Origin: Bacteroidales bacterium
GTDB taxonomy: Bacteria > Bacteroidota > Bacteroidia > Bacteroidales > Lentimicrobiaceae
DNA: 38,426 nt
Assembly (NCBI GenBank): GCA_022837485.1
Contig: JALHHH010000013.1
Span: forward strand, 1 to 38,426
Reading direction: 5' to 3'
A model generated the notes under the pieces. That model worked only from the letters and a program-made list of their open reading frames with translations. It was not told the DNA's origin and did not search any database. Positions 1-10,189 of the stretch are shown piece after piece. Each line of letters opens with the position of its first letter. Within the stretch, counting starts at the first letter, position 1. Both the position numbers and the translations under genes were made by a program.

Positions 1-264
1 GCCTTCGTTCCGCTGCCATTCATTCTCAATTGAAACAAAAAAAATGAATACCTTTGAATTTAGAAGAAGAACTCATTACACACAAAAAGGGATACTACCC
101 ACCCTTCCTGTAAAGCAGAAATAAATTCCGGCTGAGCATACGGATATTGCCGGCAAAACAAAGCCTTGCGGACATTCTCTTACGAATCAGTGTGCCGGCT
201 GTTGTTTACCACCCGATTTATTCAGACTGGAAATCAGGAACCGAACCCGGTAGGTGTATGCAAA
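1..264. other. Non-coding stretch at window start
   Basis: No supported gene. On the minus strand a short inverted repeat (CCGGC at 128-132 with GCCGG at 149-153, 16-nt loop) is followed by an AT-rich stretch and could be a weak terminator for the minus-strand gene that ends at 265. The stem is only 5 bp, so this is tentative. ATG codons on the minus strand at 21-23 and 17-19 could open a gene leaving the window, but too few codons are present to judge. Confidence 0.3.
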
Positions 265-2190
265 TTACCGCAACAAGGTAACGCTTCCTTTATATTTTAC
301 CTTTCCAATGGATGATACATTGCCGATTACGTTAAAGGTCATATACCAGGCATAGATGCCTGCAGGAGCATTTTCGCCTTTATAGGTACCATCCCAGCTA
401 TCCGCAAAATTGGTAGCCTCCCAAACGAGCTGTCCCCAGCGGTTGTATATAACCAGCGTGTAATCCTGAATACCGTCACTGGGTCCCATAGCTTTAAAAT
501 AATCATTCAGATTATCGCCGTTTGGTGAAAATGCGTTTGGAAGTGAGATATCCAATGCGATAACCAGAAGGCTGTCGGAATTGGTACAGCAGTTGATATC
601 CGTGTATTCGGCAACGTAAAGACCGGGGTTGGCAACATCGTAGAAGCGGTTATTGCTTCCGTCCTGCCAGCGGTAATCGAACATATCGGCTCCGGCATCG
701 AGGGGGATTATGGATCCGGGGAATATGTACAGACTGTCGGGAATAAAACTTTTGGGAGGCAGTTGATTGATAACCACCTGGGATGTACTGGTAAAGCTCT
801 GGCCTCCGTATAACTCTGTCAGGGTAACGTTATAGGTTCCGGGGGCGCTGAATACGTGAACCGGATTGAGACCGGTTCCGGGAGTTGTATTGCCGGCATC
901 GCCGAAATCCCATGAGGCGTTGTCGATGTTAGCGGTATTATGAATGGTAAAAAGGGTTTCATCCCCGTCGCATTTTGTATCGTAATCAAACGGCGGGATA
1001 TCGAAAAAACTCTGGATAAAGGTCGGAAGTCCGTTCTGGCCGCGTTTCCCACCGAGGTTTATCTGACTTTCTTTATAGTTGCAGTAGGTACCGGGGCGAT
1101 TTGGATTTTCTATTACACCCATTTCATCCCTCTGATACCGCGTAACATATATTTTTCCGTCACGGCCAAGCTGGAGGGCCGATGGATCTGCATTCAGGGG
1201 GCTTTCGTTTAAAACGGTAGCCTCGGCGCTGTTCGAAAGGTCGTACTGATAAAGTATGTTTTCCCTTCCGGTTGAAAGATTGACAACCGTTACATAGAGC
1301 TTAGTACCATCCGGAGAAAATTCAACATAATAGGGACCCTGGTTGGGGGCAGTTGTTTCCGGATTTATCAACAGCGGATTGCTGACGGTGCCGTTTGCAC
1401 TGTTAAAGGAAAACACTTCTACAATCCCTTTTCCGAACGAAGCGTAGGCAATACGGTCGCCTTTCGGTGAGATTTTCATGGCTCCCAGACCTTCGCGGCT
1501 GCTGTAATCATCGTTGAGAGAAGACCCGGAACTGCTTACTACGGGTGTGGTATTTACCCCGTTGTTATCCACTTTATAGGCATAGAAATTATTGTTGCCA
1601 AGTCCGTGTGTAACAACCCAGTAACCGTTTCCGTCTGCTGTTTTCACTCCCGATATCATTTCAGCCGTTTTGGGTAAAAGGTTGATGTCGCGGTCGATAG
1701 TTACAGCTCCGGCGCCGTTTCCCAGGGTAAGGTCGACCCGGGAATAATTAAATCCCTTGGTAGTTCCGAATGCAGCGGGATACTGAATGTCGGTAGTAAA
1801 AACGTAAAGCATCTGTTTGGAAACCGGATTTTGTACGATGAGCGACGACTGGGTGGATCCCAGGTCTCCGGCCAGGTTCGGACCAAAGTTAATCATCTCA
1901 TGGTTCTTGTTCCACACCCGGATGCCATCGGTGTAAAGCAGTAGGTTCCCGTCCTCATCCGAATAAACAGCCGTGCCTTTACCAACAGGAAGATTGTTGT
2001 TAGGCAGGTTATTCAGAATGGTACCGGTGGCATCGGTAAACCGAAGACCCGCATTCTGAAAGAAAAACCAGTTGTCAGCATGGCGGGGTGGAACATAAGA
2101 GCATCTGTTTACAGCACGGTTTTGAGCCAGAAGCGATAATGGCAGACCGATAACCAGCACCAGAAGGGCAATCGACAGATTCTTTTTCAT
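265..2190 (-). CDS. Exported beta-propeller/PKD protein with CHU_C (T9SS type B) C-terminal domain
   Basis: Predicted exported protein of about 641 aa. The start at 2190 is preferred over the ATG at 2205 because it gives a compact signal peptide (MKKN, then a hydrophobic run ending LLAQ). Residues of about 30-400 contain repeated strands such as ISPKGDRIAYAS and FSPDGTKLYVT, typical of a lactonase-like beta-propeller. A PKD domain follows (about 405-480; NASWDFGD, then HVFSAPGTYNVTL). The last ~90 residues match the gliding-motility-associated C-terminal domain (LPNAFSPNGDNLNDYF, YNRWGQLVWE, PAGIYAWY), a T9SS type B sorting signal in this phylum. It probably ends up secreted or on the cell surface; ligand and function are unknown. 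A TAnnTTTG promoter element sits just upstream. Family assignment is firm, biological role is not. Confidence 0.88.
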   Translation of the reverse strand: MKKNLSIALLVLVIGLPLSLLAQNRAVNRCSYVPPRHADNWFFFQNAGLRFTDATGTILNNLPNNNLPVGKGTAVYSDEDGNLLLYTDGIRVWNKNHEMINFGPNLAGDLGSTQSSLIVQNPVSKQMLYVFTTDIQYPAAFGTTKGFNYSRVDLTLGNGAGAVTIDRDINLLPKTAEMISGVKTADGNGYWVVTHGLGNNNFYAYKVDNNGVNTTPVVSSSGSSLNDDYSSREGLGAMKISPKGDRIAYASFGKGIVEVFSFNSANGTVSNPLLINPETTAPNQGPYYVEFSPDGTKLYVTVVNLSTGRENILYQYDLSNSAEATVLNESPLNADPSALQLGRDGKIYVTRYQRDEMGVIENPNRPGTYCNYKESQINLGGKRGQNGLPTFIQSFFDIPPFDYDTKCDGDETLFTIHNTANIDNASWDFGDAGNTTPGTGLNPVHVFSAPGTYNVTLTELYGGQSFTSTSQVVINQLPPKSFIPDSLYIFPGSIIPLDAGADMFDYRWQDGSNNRFYDVANPGLYVAEYTDINCCTNSDSLLVIALDISLPNAFSPNGDNLNDYFKAMGPSDGIQDYTLVIYNRWGQLVWEATNFADSWDGTYKGENAPAGIYAWYMTFNVIGNVSSIGKVKYKGSVTLLR

Positions 2191-2221
2191 CAGGGTAGTA
2201 ATCATTTAGCTTCCTTTCGTC

Positions 2222-2229
2222 CAAACATA
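2222..2229 (-). promoter_or_regulatory. Bacteroidota -7 promoter element for the CHU_C protein gene
   Basis: Read on the minus strand the site is TATGTTTG, matching TAnnTTTG. It lies about 30 nt before the preferred start at 2190. No convincing -33 TTG is seen at the expected distance, so this rests on the -7 element and its position. Confidence 0.45.
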
Positions 2230-2269
2230 GACAAGCAGGATTTCCCCGGTAGGAAGCGGTAAATTATTG

Positions 2270-5200
2270 TTATTGAATAATCAGTTTTCTAAGTATCACA
2301 GCCTCAGTATTTACCAGTTTCAGGTAATAAACGCCCGAAGCTTTATTACGCAGATTCAGTAATGAACTGTGTACAGAACCCTGCATAAGCTTAAGGGTTT
2401 CATCTGAAATAAGCCTGCCTTCCGATGTAAAGACCTGTACGGATGCATCGCCTTTCAATCCGTCGATAAGCAGGTTAAACTCCCCGTTAACAGAAGGGTT
2501 GGGATAAACCTGCAAACGTCTGTCGGTGGCATTTTCTTCGACGCCATAGCTGCAATACTGGAAGGTGAAATACGCTGTTATATTTCCTTCGTTGCTGCAT
2601 CCGGTCAGCGGATTATGCACCACTACCTGATATTCCTGAATGTCGAAGGAAATTCCAGAAGTTTTAATATCTATAGTCTGATTGGTTGAGCCGTTGCTCC
2701 AGAGGTAGGTTGATCCGGGGTTGCCGGCACTGAGTGTAATTGTATCGTAAACGCAAAGTCCGATTTCAACAGGACTCATTACCATAACCCTGGGGTCGTT
2801 AACAGGAGCAAGATAGATCTCAGGCAATTGATTTACACTTACAGTTACATTACCTGTGGCATAGTTATACCCGTCGAAAACTTCAACGGTGTAAACGGTT
2901 GTAACAATTGGATCGACCACCGGGTTAGCCTGTGAGGATGTAAATCCCGGAGGGTTGGACGTCCAGCTGTAGGTTTCGTATGTATTCGAACCGCCGCCGG
3001 GGATAGCCCTGATTTCTGTGGATTCATTCCTGCAGATAATAGGTTTCACGGCAACAGGGTTTACCTGCAGCTGTCCACCTGTGATGGTTACTACGGTCTG
3101 ACCTGTGGATTTGCATCCCTTGCTGTCGGTTACCTCCATGGTAAAATTCTGTGATGAGTAAAGATTGTGGGTCGGAGTAACGTACATCGTTGGTGCAACC
3201 AGAAGTTCTGCCGGACTCCACTGATAGGTGTAGGGACTTGTTCCTCCGGTAACCTGGGATGTGAGGATGGTACTGGTTCCGTGGGGGATAAACTGTTCCG
3301 GGCCCGCATTGGGATTGGGAAGCGGATTCACCACAACCTGATAGGAAGTATTAATAGTGTTAAATCCGTCGTAAATCGAAAGATTGTATGTAGTTGTGGC
3401 AGAGGGGCTGACGGTGATATCCTGTTCCTGTGAGTTAAATCCGGCAGGGGTGGAAGTCCAGGTATAGGTATAACTTCCGGATCCTCCAGAAATTACGGCA
3501 TTCAGATACGTTGAGCCGCCCAGACAGATTTCCGGCTTATCGCTTTCGATAAAGGCAGCCAGCGGACCTCCGGTGATGGTAACGGTCATTTGATCGGTGC
3601 TGACGCATCCGTTTCCGGAATCTGTCGCAGTCAGGGTAAAGTCGGTAGTTGCGGCAAGTAAAACGGTGGTTGGAGCCAGAACTACGGGATTATCCACTTT
3701 ATCGGCGGGTTGCCACTGATAGGTATGGGTACCGGAACCGCCTGAAGCACTTCCGTTAAGAGTTGTATTCGTTCCGTAGGCGATGGTTTTATCCGGTCCT
3801 GCACTTACAACGGGTGTAGGATAAATTGAAACGGGTTTTGTTGTCATTTTCTCACAGCCATTGTTTGCTGTAACGGTAAGACCAACATTGTATATCCCGC
3901 CGGTAGTAAACGTATGCGTCGGATTTTGCAGATTGGAGGTATTTCCATCGCCGAAGTTCCAGGCCCAGGAAGCAATGCCTCCCAATGGCACCGGTGTTAA
4001 GTCGGTGAAGTTTGTTATCTGCTGGGTACATTGGTTTGCAGAACTGAAATCGGTCGCCGGCCGTTGTCGTACAGTAATAACAGCCTGGCCAGAGGTTGTA
4101 CCGGAACATGCATTATTCTGAACCGAAGTGAGCGTATAGGTCGTTGTTTGTGTTGGATAGACCCAGAAAGAATGAGTGGTTTGCCAGAAATTGATTACCG
4201 ATGGAAGCCCTCCTATTCCGTTTGACATGGTAACCCTGAATGGTCCCACACTGGTGGCATTGATGGTTAGCAGGGCTGAATCGCCTTCACAAATGCTGGT
4301 GGTTCCGCTGATCGTGGCAGTTGGCGGATCGTACACAAAAACTTCCGTGTTAGTTGGTTCGCTGGTGATGCCGTTATAGGTGATGGTAAGGGTATAAACC
4401 CCGGCATTGCTATGGGTAATTCCGTTGATGCTCGGATTTTGTGCATTGCTGATAAATCCGGCAGGACCTGTCCACTGATAAGCTGCCTGTGGCACATTGG
4501 CTGCGCTAAGCTGAAGCGTTCCGCCGACACATACCGGCGAATTGCTGGTTGCAGGAGGAGGCAGGATGGTACAGTCGGTCGTACCGGTACCGCTTGTTTG
4601 CTGGAAAGTAACGTTACAGGGCAGATTGCTGTAATTGGTAATAATCAGAATGTAGTATTGTCCGGGTTGTCCGTTGGGAATATTTGCCGTTTCGGTTGGA
4701 TTGGGGGAATAGCTGCAATCCACTACCTTGCTGTTCGTTAGTCCGCCGTTTGTATTTGTCATCGGGCAGGGTGTAATCGGATCCGTAAAGGGCCCCCAGA
4801 GACAGAAGTCGATGTCGCGCGATGGCGTGCTGTACATATAAATACCGATCGGACCCGAGTCTTCAATTTTCAGATGGTACCATGCGGGATTGGGACGTGT
4901 ATTCAGGCAGTTGTATGCAGGTCCTGACTGAGCCTGTGTATTTGTACCAGCGGGAAAAGTATAAATGGTTCCGGTACAAAAGGGCATGGATTTATGACAG
5001 GAGTCATTTTGCGTATCGCGCTGACCGGTAAGAGCGTAATACTCAACCCAATCGCCGTGTTCTGCCTTAATGGAATTCAGAATCGCCGATTCGGAATCCT
5101 TATCCAGACGTTCTTCAAGGTCGCATGCGCGCCCCGTAATCCCGGTAACTACATCCAGAACCTCGTTGAGTCCGGATCCGAGAGGATAAACATACACCAC

Positions 5201-5431
5201 ACCCTCTTCTTCTGAAATTGCCACCTTGGCATTTTGAAGCTTGTGGAGTTCACTGACAATGTACATGCGCTCGAAATAGGAATACTCCATAAGTTCAACG
5301 CGAAGATGCTGATCGTCAGCTCCGGGTCTGATAACCTTCTGAGAGAATGCACTGTTTTGCAGAAAAAACAATACTGCCAGAATAAATCCTGTTCTAATTA
5401 GTGAAACTTTCAGTTTGGCAAAACTTTTCAT
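2270..5431 (-). CDS. Large exported PKD/Ig-like protein with T9SS type A sorting tail
   Basis: Predicted secreted protein of about 1053 aa. I chose the ATG at 5431 over the upstream one at 5497 because it is preceded by a purine-rich stretch and begins a good signal peptide (MKSFAKLK, hydrophobic core, then SAFSQ). The N-terminal third holds a Cys-containing domain (CTGTIYTFPAG, PNPAWYHLKI, DIDFCLWGPF) that recurs in Bacteroidota surface proteins. Next come Ig-like and PKD repeats (ASWAWNFGDGN and repeated YQWSPAELL-type strands closing with VTITGG). The C-terminus has a CVYDT...TSGISFD...CSYGVEE module and then a Por secretion tail (LQVYPNPSVNGEFNLLI, ASGVYYLKLV, LRKLIIQ). The module is shared with the proteins at 5996-9754 and 10186-12735. 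Likely surface-attached or released by T9SS; function unknown, with adhesion or matrix a reasonable guess. Confidence 0.88.
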   Translation of the reverse strand: MKSFAKLKVSLIRTGFILAVLFFLQNSAFSQKVIRPGADDQHLRVELMEYSYFERMYIVSELHKLQNAKVAISEEEGVVYVYPLGSGLNEVLDVVTGITGRACDLEERLDKDSESAILNSIKAEHGDWVEYYALTGQRDTQNDSCHKSMPFCTGTIYTFPAGTNTQAQSGPAYNCLNTRPNPAWYHLKIEDSGPIGIYMYSTPSRDIDFCLWGPFTDPITPCPMTNTNGGLTNSKVVDCSYSPNPTETANIPNGQPGQYYILIITNYSNLPCNVTFQQTSGTGTTDCTILPPPATSNSPVCVGGTLQLSAANVPQAAYQWTGPAGFISNAQNPSINGITHSNAGVYTLTITYNGITSEPTNTEVFVYDPPTATISGTTSICEGDSALLTINATSVGPFRVTMSNGIGGLPSVINFWQTTHSFWVYPTQTTTYTLTSVQNNACSGTTSGQAVITVRQRPATDFSSANQCTQQITNFTDLTPVPLGGIASWAWNFGDGNTSNLQNPTHTFTTGGIYNVGLTVTANNGCEKMTTKPVSIYPTPVVSAGPDKTIAYGTNTTLNGSASGGSGTHTYQWQPADKVDNPVVLAPTTVLLAATTDFTLTATDSGNGCVSTDQMTVTITGGPLAAFIESDKPEICLGGSTYLNAVISGGSGSYTYTWTSTPAGFNSQEQDITVSPSATTTYNLSIYDGFNTINTSYQVVVNPLPNPNAGPEQFIPHGTSTILTSQVTGGTSPYTYQWSPAELLVAPTMYVTPTHNLYSSQNFTMEVTDSKGCKSTGQTVVTITGGQLQVNPVAVKPIICRNESTEIRAIPGGGSNTYETYSWTSNPPGFTSSQANPVVDPIVTTVYTVEVFDGYNYATGNVTVSVNQLPEIYLAPVNDPRVMVMSPVEIGLCVYDTITLSAGNPGSTYLWSNGSTNQTIDIKTSGISFDIQEYQVVVHNPLTGCSNEGNITAYFTFQYCSYGVEENATDRRLQVYPNPSVNGEFNLLIDGLKGDASVQVFTSEGRLISDETLKLMQGSVHSSLLNLRNKASGVYYLKLVNTEAVILRKLIIQ

Positions 5432-5636
5432 GCTTTTTTTTTCTTTTTCAATCAATACTGCGCATTGAGAACCCCCAACTTGAAAAAACCGGGACAAATA
5501 GCAATCCTGACAGGCCGTTACAGCCGAAGGATAACTTCAGGCGTGCAATCGTATGTCTGCTTCGCCTGTTTTACTAATGCTCTACCTAATCCCTGATTCG
5601 AAACCCACCTGTAAATACCAGCGGACAATGCAGTCC

Positions 5637-5644
5637 CAAAATTA
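5637..5644 (-). promoter_or_regulatory. Possible -7 element upstream of the 2270-5431 gene
   Basis: On the minus strand this is TAATTTTG, a TAnnTTTG match about 200 nt before the chosen start at 5431. It would give a long leader. No good -33 TTG is seen, so it is only a candidate. Confidence 0.35.
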
Positions 5645-5995
5645 TAAATTAATTAATAAGCGCAGTACTTTGTAAATAAAATATTGTTTTTTTTTCTGTA
5701 TCGGACAACAATTTCTGGTATTTAGTGTGATTTGGAGGATTCCTGTAAAGAATCTTTCGGTCTTCACGGAAACAGGGCGGGCAGGTAATCCGGAAAACTC
5801 AAGTATCCGGTACATATTCCGGATTGTTTAATCATTTCCCATTGGGTTCCGATAAATATTATCCGGATATACGCAAAGCGGTAGTTCCGGGTGTTTACCG
5901 ACCCTAAAACCAGTCTGTTTCAGGTTTCTGATAGAAAACCGGAGATGCAAAAAAAATAACACCAGCAATATTTCTGTCGTCCCGGCTTACAGCTA
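5645..5995. other. Intergenic stretch without a gene
   Basis: Between two minus-strand genes. It is AT-rich near 5640-5700 and has several copies of TCCGG in varying orientation around 5800-5890, but no ORF and no stem followed by a T-run that I would call a terminator. Confidence 0.5.
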
Positions 5996-8900
5996 CTAAT
6001 ATCCTCTGCTGATAATCAGTTTTCTGACAAAAACGCCTGCTGAAGATGTAACTTTCACCAGGTAAATTCCTTCAGGCAGGTGAGCGACATCAACCGTAGC
6101 CTGACCGGCTGCATGACTACGGGCTGTGTGCTCAGCAACGATTCTACCCTGAATATCGAGTATTTGAATATCCAGGTTACCCTCCGGATCGCGATCCAGT
6201 CCGATGTTTACAGATTCTCCGGCAGGGTTGGGAAAGATACGAACCGAGGATTTTTTTTCATTTTCCCGGATGCCATAGGAGCAATTGATAAAATTGAACA
6301 ATACGTTTACCTCCTCCCTGGTAAAGCATCCCGTCGACTGATCGGTTACTACAACCCATATCTGCCTGAAATCAAATGAAATTCCCGAGGTCCGGATGAA
6401 AATAATGTTTTCGACAGATCCGTCGGACCAGAGGAAAGAAGCACCGGTATGGGGTAGATCAATCACTACCGTATCGAACACACAGGCAAGGATGGTGTTG
6501 TTTTCATGCGGTACACCCGGAGCTATCAGCTCAACTTTTGGCACCGGCAATACCGTTACCGTTAAATAGCGCTCAATCAGCGATATACCATCACCAACCA
6601 GGAGCCGGTAATTGGTAGAAGCGGTTGGTTGTACCTCAAACTGCATATCTTCAGAAACCAGAGTACTTCCATCATACCACCGGAAGTGGTAACCCGATGG
6701 CAATCCACCGTAAGGCATTGCATATAATATGCTTTTTGTTCCCTGACAGATGGTATCCGGATTGGCAAGAGGAGATGCACCGAGCAACCCTCCGGTTACG
6801 ATTACGCTGACCTGCCCGGGCAGACTGCTGCATCCGTTAACATCGGTTATGGTCACCTGAAACAGATTACCTGAAAACAGCGGAACGGTGTAAGGTTCAG
6901 CTACAAAAGGATTAATGAGAGAATCGGCCGGTATCCATTTATAGAAATAATCGCCGGGAGGAGAAACGCCCGCCTTAAGCTGTGCTGTCCCACCGGCAGG
7001 TATATATATATTATCACCGGCATCCACCACAGGCAATTGCCATACAACAACAGTGACCGTTGCAGAAGCGAGGTCCGTTCCGTCAAAAACCACGACCTCA
7101 TAGGAAGAACTTTCATCCGGGATTACAAACGGACTCTGAAGATTGCTGAAAAACACCCCATTGACGTACCAGCTGTACTGATACCCCGCCCCTTGCCCGC
7201 CCATTGCATATGCCTGGAGTGAAGTTCCTTCTCCGGCACACACTGCCGGCGGGTCAGCGCCTGCGGAGACAGTAAGGGGACTGCCGGTAACTTCAATCCA
7301 GACATTATCGCTTCCGGAACATCCATTAACAGCATCCGAGGAAACAAGTGTAAACCGTACGCTTGTCCCGAGGGGAAGTGTTACAGGCTGCAGTACGATT
7401 GGATTCACAAGCAAGTCCGCTGGCTCCCAGCTGTAAAGTATCTGATTTCCGGCACTCTGTACCTCTGCTCTCAATATAATGGAAGTTCCGGCAAGTATGG
7501 TGGTATCGTTTCCTGCATTTACGACCGGGGCAGGGGCAATTTCTACCATCAGAGGGAGTGACTGTGAACCGGCACCGCATTCGTTTACCAATGCTACCGA
7601 TACTCCGGCCATCCCTGAAAAGGCAGCATTCCAGTTTATCGTGACGGTATTACCGCTGCCGTTAATAATTCCTGCGTTTGCCGGAGAAATCATCCACTGA
7701 TAACCGGAGGCGTTAAGTACTGCGGGTGTGGAATATTCTGCCGCTGCATCTCCGGAACAAACGAAAACCGGCCCGGAGGGTTGCTGTGCCATGGCAGGCA
7801 GAGGATTTACCAATACCTCGAGAGGCAAGGACCAGACGGAGGTTCCGCATTCGTTTGCTCCGCGAACAGAGAGTTGAGCGGTTCCTGAAAACGATGCCGC
7901 CCAGGACACTGTAACCTGCTGTCCCTGCCCCACAACAACGCCGGCACCTGCGGGAACGAGCATCCATTCGTAATGGGAGGCAAATGCTGAACCGGAAGTA
8001 AAATATATGGTTAGTGCTGCTCCCTGGCACAAAACTTCGGGACCTGCAGGTGTTCCGGTTTCTTTGGGCAGAGGGTTTACCTGAACTGCAAAGGGGGGAG
8101 AACCCGGTCCGGTACCGCATTCATTTACACCTCTTACCTGAATGTATGCTGTACCGGCAAAATTGTCCGTCCAGTTAACCATAGCGGATGTTCCGTTACC
8201 CTGGATGGTGCCGGCGGCCGGAGGAGCCAATGCCCAGAGGTATGAATTGGAATTGACGAGGGGTGCGGTATTGTATACAGAATTTGGAGGATTCTCGCAA
8301 AGCGATGCCGGTCCCTGAATCGCCCCCCCCTGCGGAGGGGTTGAATAGATCTGAACCGTTGTGGTATGAGTAACCTGAGGGCAGGCAGCTGAAGGCGGTA
8401 TAGTATTGGTAACCTGATACGTTCCGGGGGCAGAAGCCTGCAGATCGATTTCGCCTGTTAAAACGCTCACGAATATCAACCCCGGAGGGGAAGCTGCAAA
8501 AGTCCCTCCCGACGAGCCGGGCGGAAACACTGGCAAGGGGTTGGTACCGGTTACGCAATAACCTGTCTGCGGATATCCGAATAACGCCGAAGGCGATGTA
8601 ACCACGGTAACCGGTATGCTCGCTGTATCCGGACATGCTCCGCCGGTGATGTGGGTGATGGTATAGGAGCCCGGATTACTGGCCCCGAGATTGATATTAC
8701 CGGTGGCCGCATTGATGGACAAACCTGGTGGAGAAGACAGGTAAATGCCACCGGGAAAAGAACCTACCGGATTCCCTGAAAACCCGCTCTGGCAAAGGGT
8801 GGACGACCCATAGCTGAATGCAGCGTTATCGCGTGGAATCACATTTACGGTTACATTATCAGTATACACCTGGCCACCGCACAGGTTCACCACAGCGGTG

Positions 8901-9754
8901 TATACGGTAGTTGACTGCGGCGACACAATAAGCTCGGGGCCATAGCCGGCGATGGTTCCTCCTGGATATCCGCCGGTATACCATTTAATGCCGCTCGGAA
9001 CAAAACGGGTACTCTCATTGGATGCCGTCCACTGGGTTGAATTACGCCCGGTAGCAGTAAAAGCAATGGTTCCGTTGTTGTTATGAACGCCCTGGGTAGC
9101 AGTGCCTCCGGCCCAGGTCAGGCAGCTGGGTTTGCTGGTAATGTGGTTTTCGATAATGCTGCTCTGCTCATTCAGCACTATCTGAAAAGTGCCCCGGGAT
9201 GAGGTACAGCTAAACATCGGGCTTTCGTACCAGTATACAACGAGTTTGCGGTTTGGGGCTGTACCTGTGGTCTTGTAAAAAACATAGGGAGGTCCGAATG
9301 CTGAGGTTACTCCCGGATGCCAGTCCTGCCAGGGTGCCATGATGCAGTTTTTGGGCACCGTACTGCTGCTGTTTGGAATCGGAGCCGAAGTATAGGTTGT
9401 CCACGAAGAATTATAGGTAAATCCTATCCAGCCATTGGATCCTATGTAAAACTGCGTATAATTCTGATTGAAGAAACAGAACTCGAATCCAATGGGGAAG
9501 GGACCGGCGATCTGGTCATCCTGATTCCCGCCGAAAGTTACAGGAGTTCCTCCCGTGTAGGACTCCGGCTGAAACGAAAATAGTTCAAACGAATAACTGT
9601 CGGAACCATACCCTCCCGTTGCTGTTGCAAAAAGGACGGAGGATTCGCCCTGGCAGATGGTAACATCAGGGCCCGCGTTTATCTGAGAATTTGCCTGAAA
9701 CCAGGCACACAATGCCATAAGGCCGATAAGGTAAACACGCCGGTGTAAACGCAT
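5996..9754 (-). CDS. 1252-aa exported multi-Ig/PKD-like protein with T9SS type A tail
   Basis: Predicted secreted protein. Signal peptide is residues 1-23 (ends QANSQ). Residues 75-260 look like a globular beta-rich domain (FPIGFEFCFFNQNYTQFYIGS, SNGWIGFTY). Two shorter SPPGLS-type repeats follow (about 310-455). Three tandem PKD-like repeats of ~90 aa lie at about 475-560, 565-650 and 655-743, each with Y.W...PA.AG.I.G.G and NECG...SLP. Two longer PKD/Ig pairs cover 745-905 and 908-1070. The C-terminal module (ACVFDT at about 1090, TSGISFDF at about 1122, CSYGI at about 1158) leads into a Por secretion tail at 1168-1252 (VRIFPNPAGESVNI, LPEGIYLVKV, RKLIIS). It is the last gene of an operon with 9788-10189 and 10186-12735; the gap to the preceding gene is 33 bp. 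Ligand unknown. Confidence 0.88.
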   Translation of the reverse strand: MRLHRRVYLIGLMALCAWFQANSQINAGPDVTICQGESSVLFATATGGYGSDSYSFELFSFQPESYTGGTPVTFGGNQDDQIAGPFPIGFEFCFFNQNYTQFYIGSNGWIGFTYNSSWTTYTSAPIPNSSSTVPKNCIMAPWQDWHPGVTSAFGPPYVFYKTTGTAPNRKLVVYWYESPMFSCTSSRGTFQIVLNEQSSIIENHITSKPSCLTWAGGTATQGVHNNNGTIAFTATGRNSTQWTASNESTRFVPSGIKWYTGGYPGGTIAGYGPELIVSPQSTTVYTAVVNLCGGQVYTDNVTVNVIPRDNAAFSYGSSTLCQSGFSGNPVGSFPGGIYLSSPPGLSINAATGNINLGASNPGSYTITHITGGACPDTASIPVTVVTSPSALFGYPQTGYCVTGTNPLPVFPPGSSGGTFAASPPGLIFVSVLTGEIDLQASAPGTYQVTNTIPPSAACPQVTHTTTVQIYSTPPQGGAIQGPASLCENPPNSVYNTAPLVNSNSYLWALAPPAAGTIQGNGTSAMVNWTDNFAGTAYIQVRGVNECGTGPGSPPFAVQVNPLPKETGTPAGPEVLCQGAALTIYFTSGSAFASHYEWMLVPAGAGVVVGQGQQVTVSWAASFSGTAQLSVRGANECGTSVWSLPLEVLVNPLPAMAQQPSGPVFVCSGDAAAEYSTPAVLNASGYQWMISPANAGIINGSGNTVTINWNAAFSGMAGVSVALVNECGAGSQSLPLMVEIAPAPVVNAGNDTTILAGTSIILRAEVQSAGNQILYSWEPADLLVNPIVLQPVTLPLGTSVRFTLVSSDAVNGCSGSDNVWIEVTGSPLTVSAGADPPAVCAGEGTSLQAYAMGGQGAGYQYSWYVNGVFFSNLQSPFVIPDESSSYEVVVFDGTDLASATVTVVVWQLPVVDAGDNIYIPAGGTAQLKAGVSPPGDYFYKWIPADSLINPFVAEPYTVPLFSGNLFQVTITDVNGCSSLPGQVSVIVTGGLLGASPLANPDTICQGTKSILYAMPYGGLPSGYHFRWYDGSTLVSEDMQFEVQPTASTNYRLLVGDGISLIERYLTVTVLPVPKVELIAPGVPHENNTILACVFDTVVIDLPHTGASFLWSDGSVENIIFIRTSGISFDFRQIWVVVTDQSTGCFTREEVNVLFNFINCSYGIRENEKKSSVRIFPNPAGESVNIGLDRDPEGNLDIQILDIQGRIVAEHTARSHAAGQATVDVAHLPEGIYLVKVTSSAGVFVRKLIISRGY

Positions 9755-9787
9755 TTATCACCCGATTTAAGTTAGTCATTGCTTTAA

Positions 9788-10189
9788 CTAAGGCTGGAAA
9801 TCCCCTGTATTACAAAGGATTCCCCGGACATTCACTTGCGTAACCCCAAGAAACAAAAGCATCTTTTTCACGTAAACGGTATCCGTGGGGTGATTATAGG
9901 TAAGCGTAATTCTGTTTGCACCGGAGGGTGTCAGACCGAGGCTCAGTGTCAGTGTCTCGGGCATGGCCGAAGCCCGTTCGGCTATCATCTGAAGCGACTG
10001 ACTGTTATCGGGCTGAATTGAAAAAACGGTCTTATTAACGTCACCCTCAAGAATCAGGAAATCATCCGTTTCTGTAAAAACAGCCGTTATTTCCTGTGCA
10101 AACGACGTCAATACGGGAAGCAGCATAAGGTGAAGAATTATTACGGCTTTGAATGCCAGATTTTCAGACTTCGACCCGACTGCTTTCAT
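9788..10189 (-). CDS. Small secreted protein of unknown function
   Basis: 133 aa. A signal peptide is clear (hydrophobic run around residues 14-30 ending TSFAQ). The mature part is about 100 aa of beta-type sequence with one cysteine near the C-terminus (ILCNTGDFQP). I do not recognise the family, and there is no T9SS tail or lipobox. Its ATG overlaps the TGA of the upstream gene (ATGA, 10186-10189), so translation is probably coupled to that 849-aa T9SS protein; the 1252-aa T9SS protein follows after 33 bp. Context suggests a small partner of the two large proteins, for example an assembly or accessory factor. That is inference only. Confidence 0.7.
   Translation of the reverse strand: MKAVGSKSENLAFKAVIILHLMLLPVLTSFAQEITAVFTETDDFLILEGDVNKTVFSIQPDNSQSLQMIAERASAMPETLTLSLGLTPSGANRITLTYNHPTDTVYVKKMLLFLGVTQVNVRGILCNTGDFQP

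Noticed and set aside
1..23. Start of a minus-strand gene leaving the window
   Set aside because: Only a few codons are available and no TAnnTTTG element is seen upstream.
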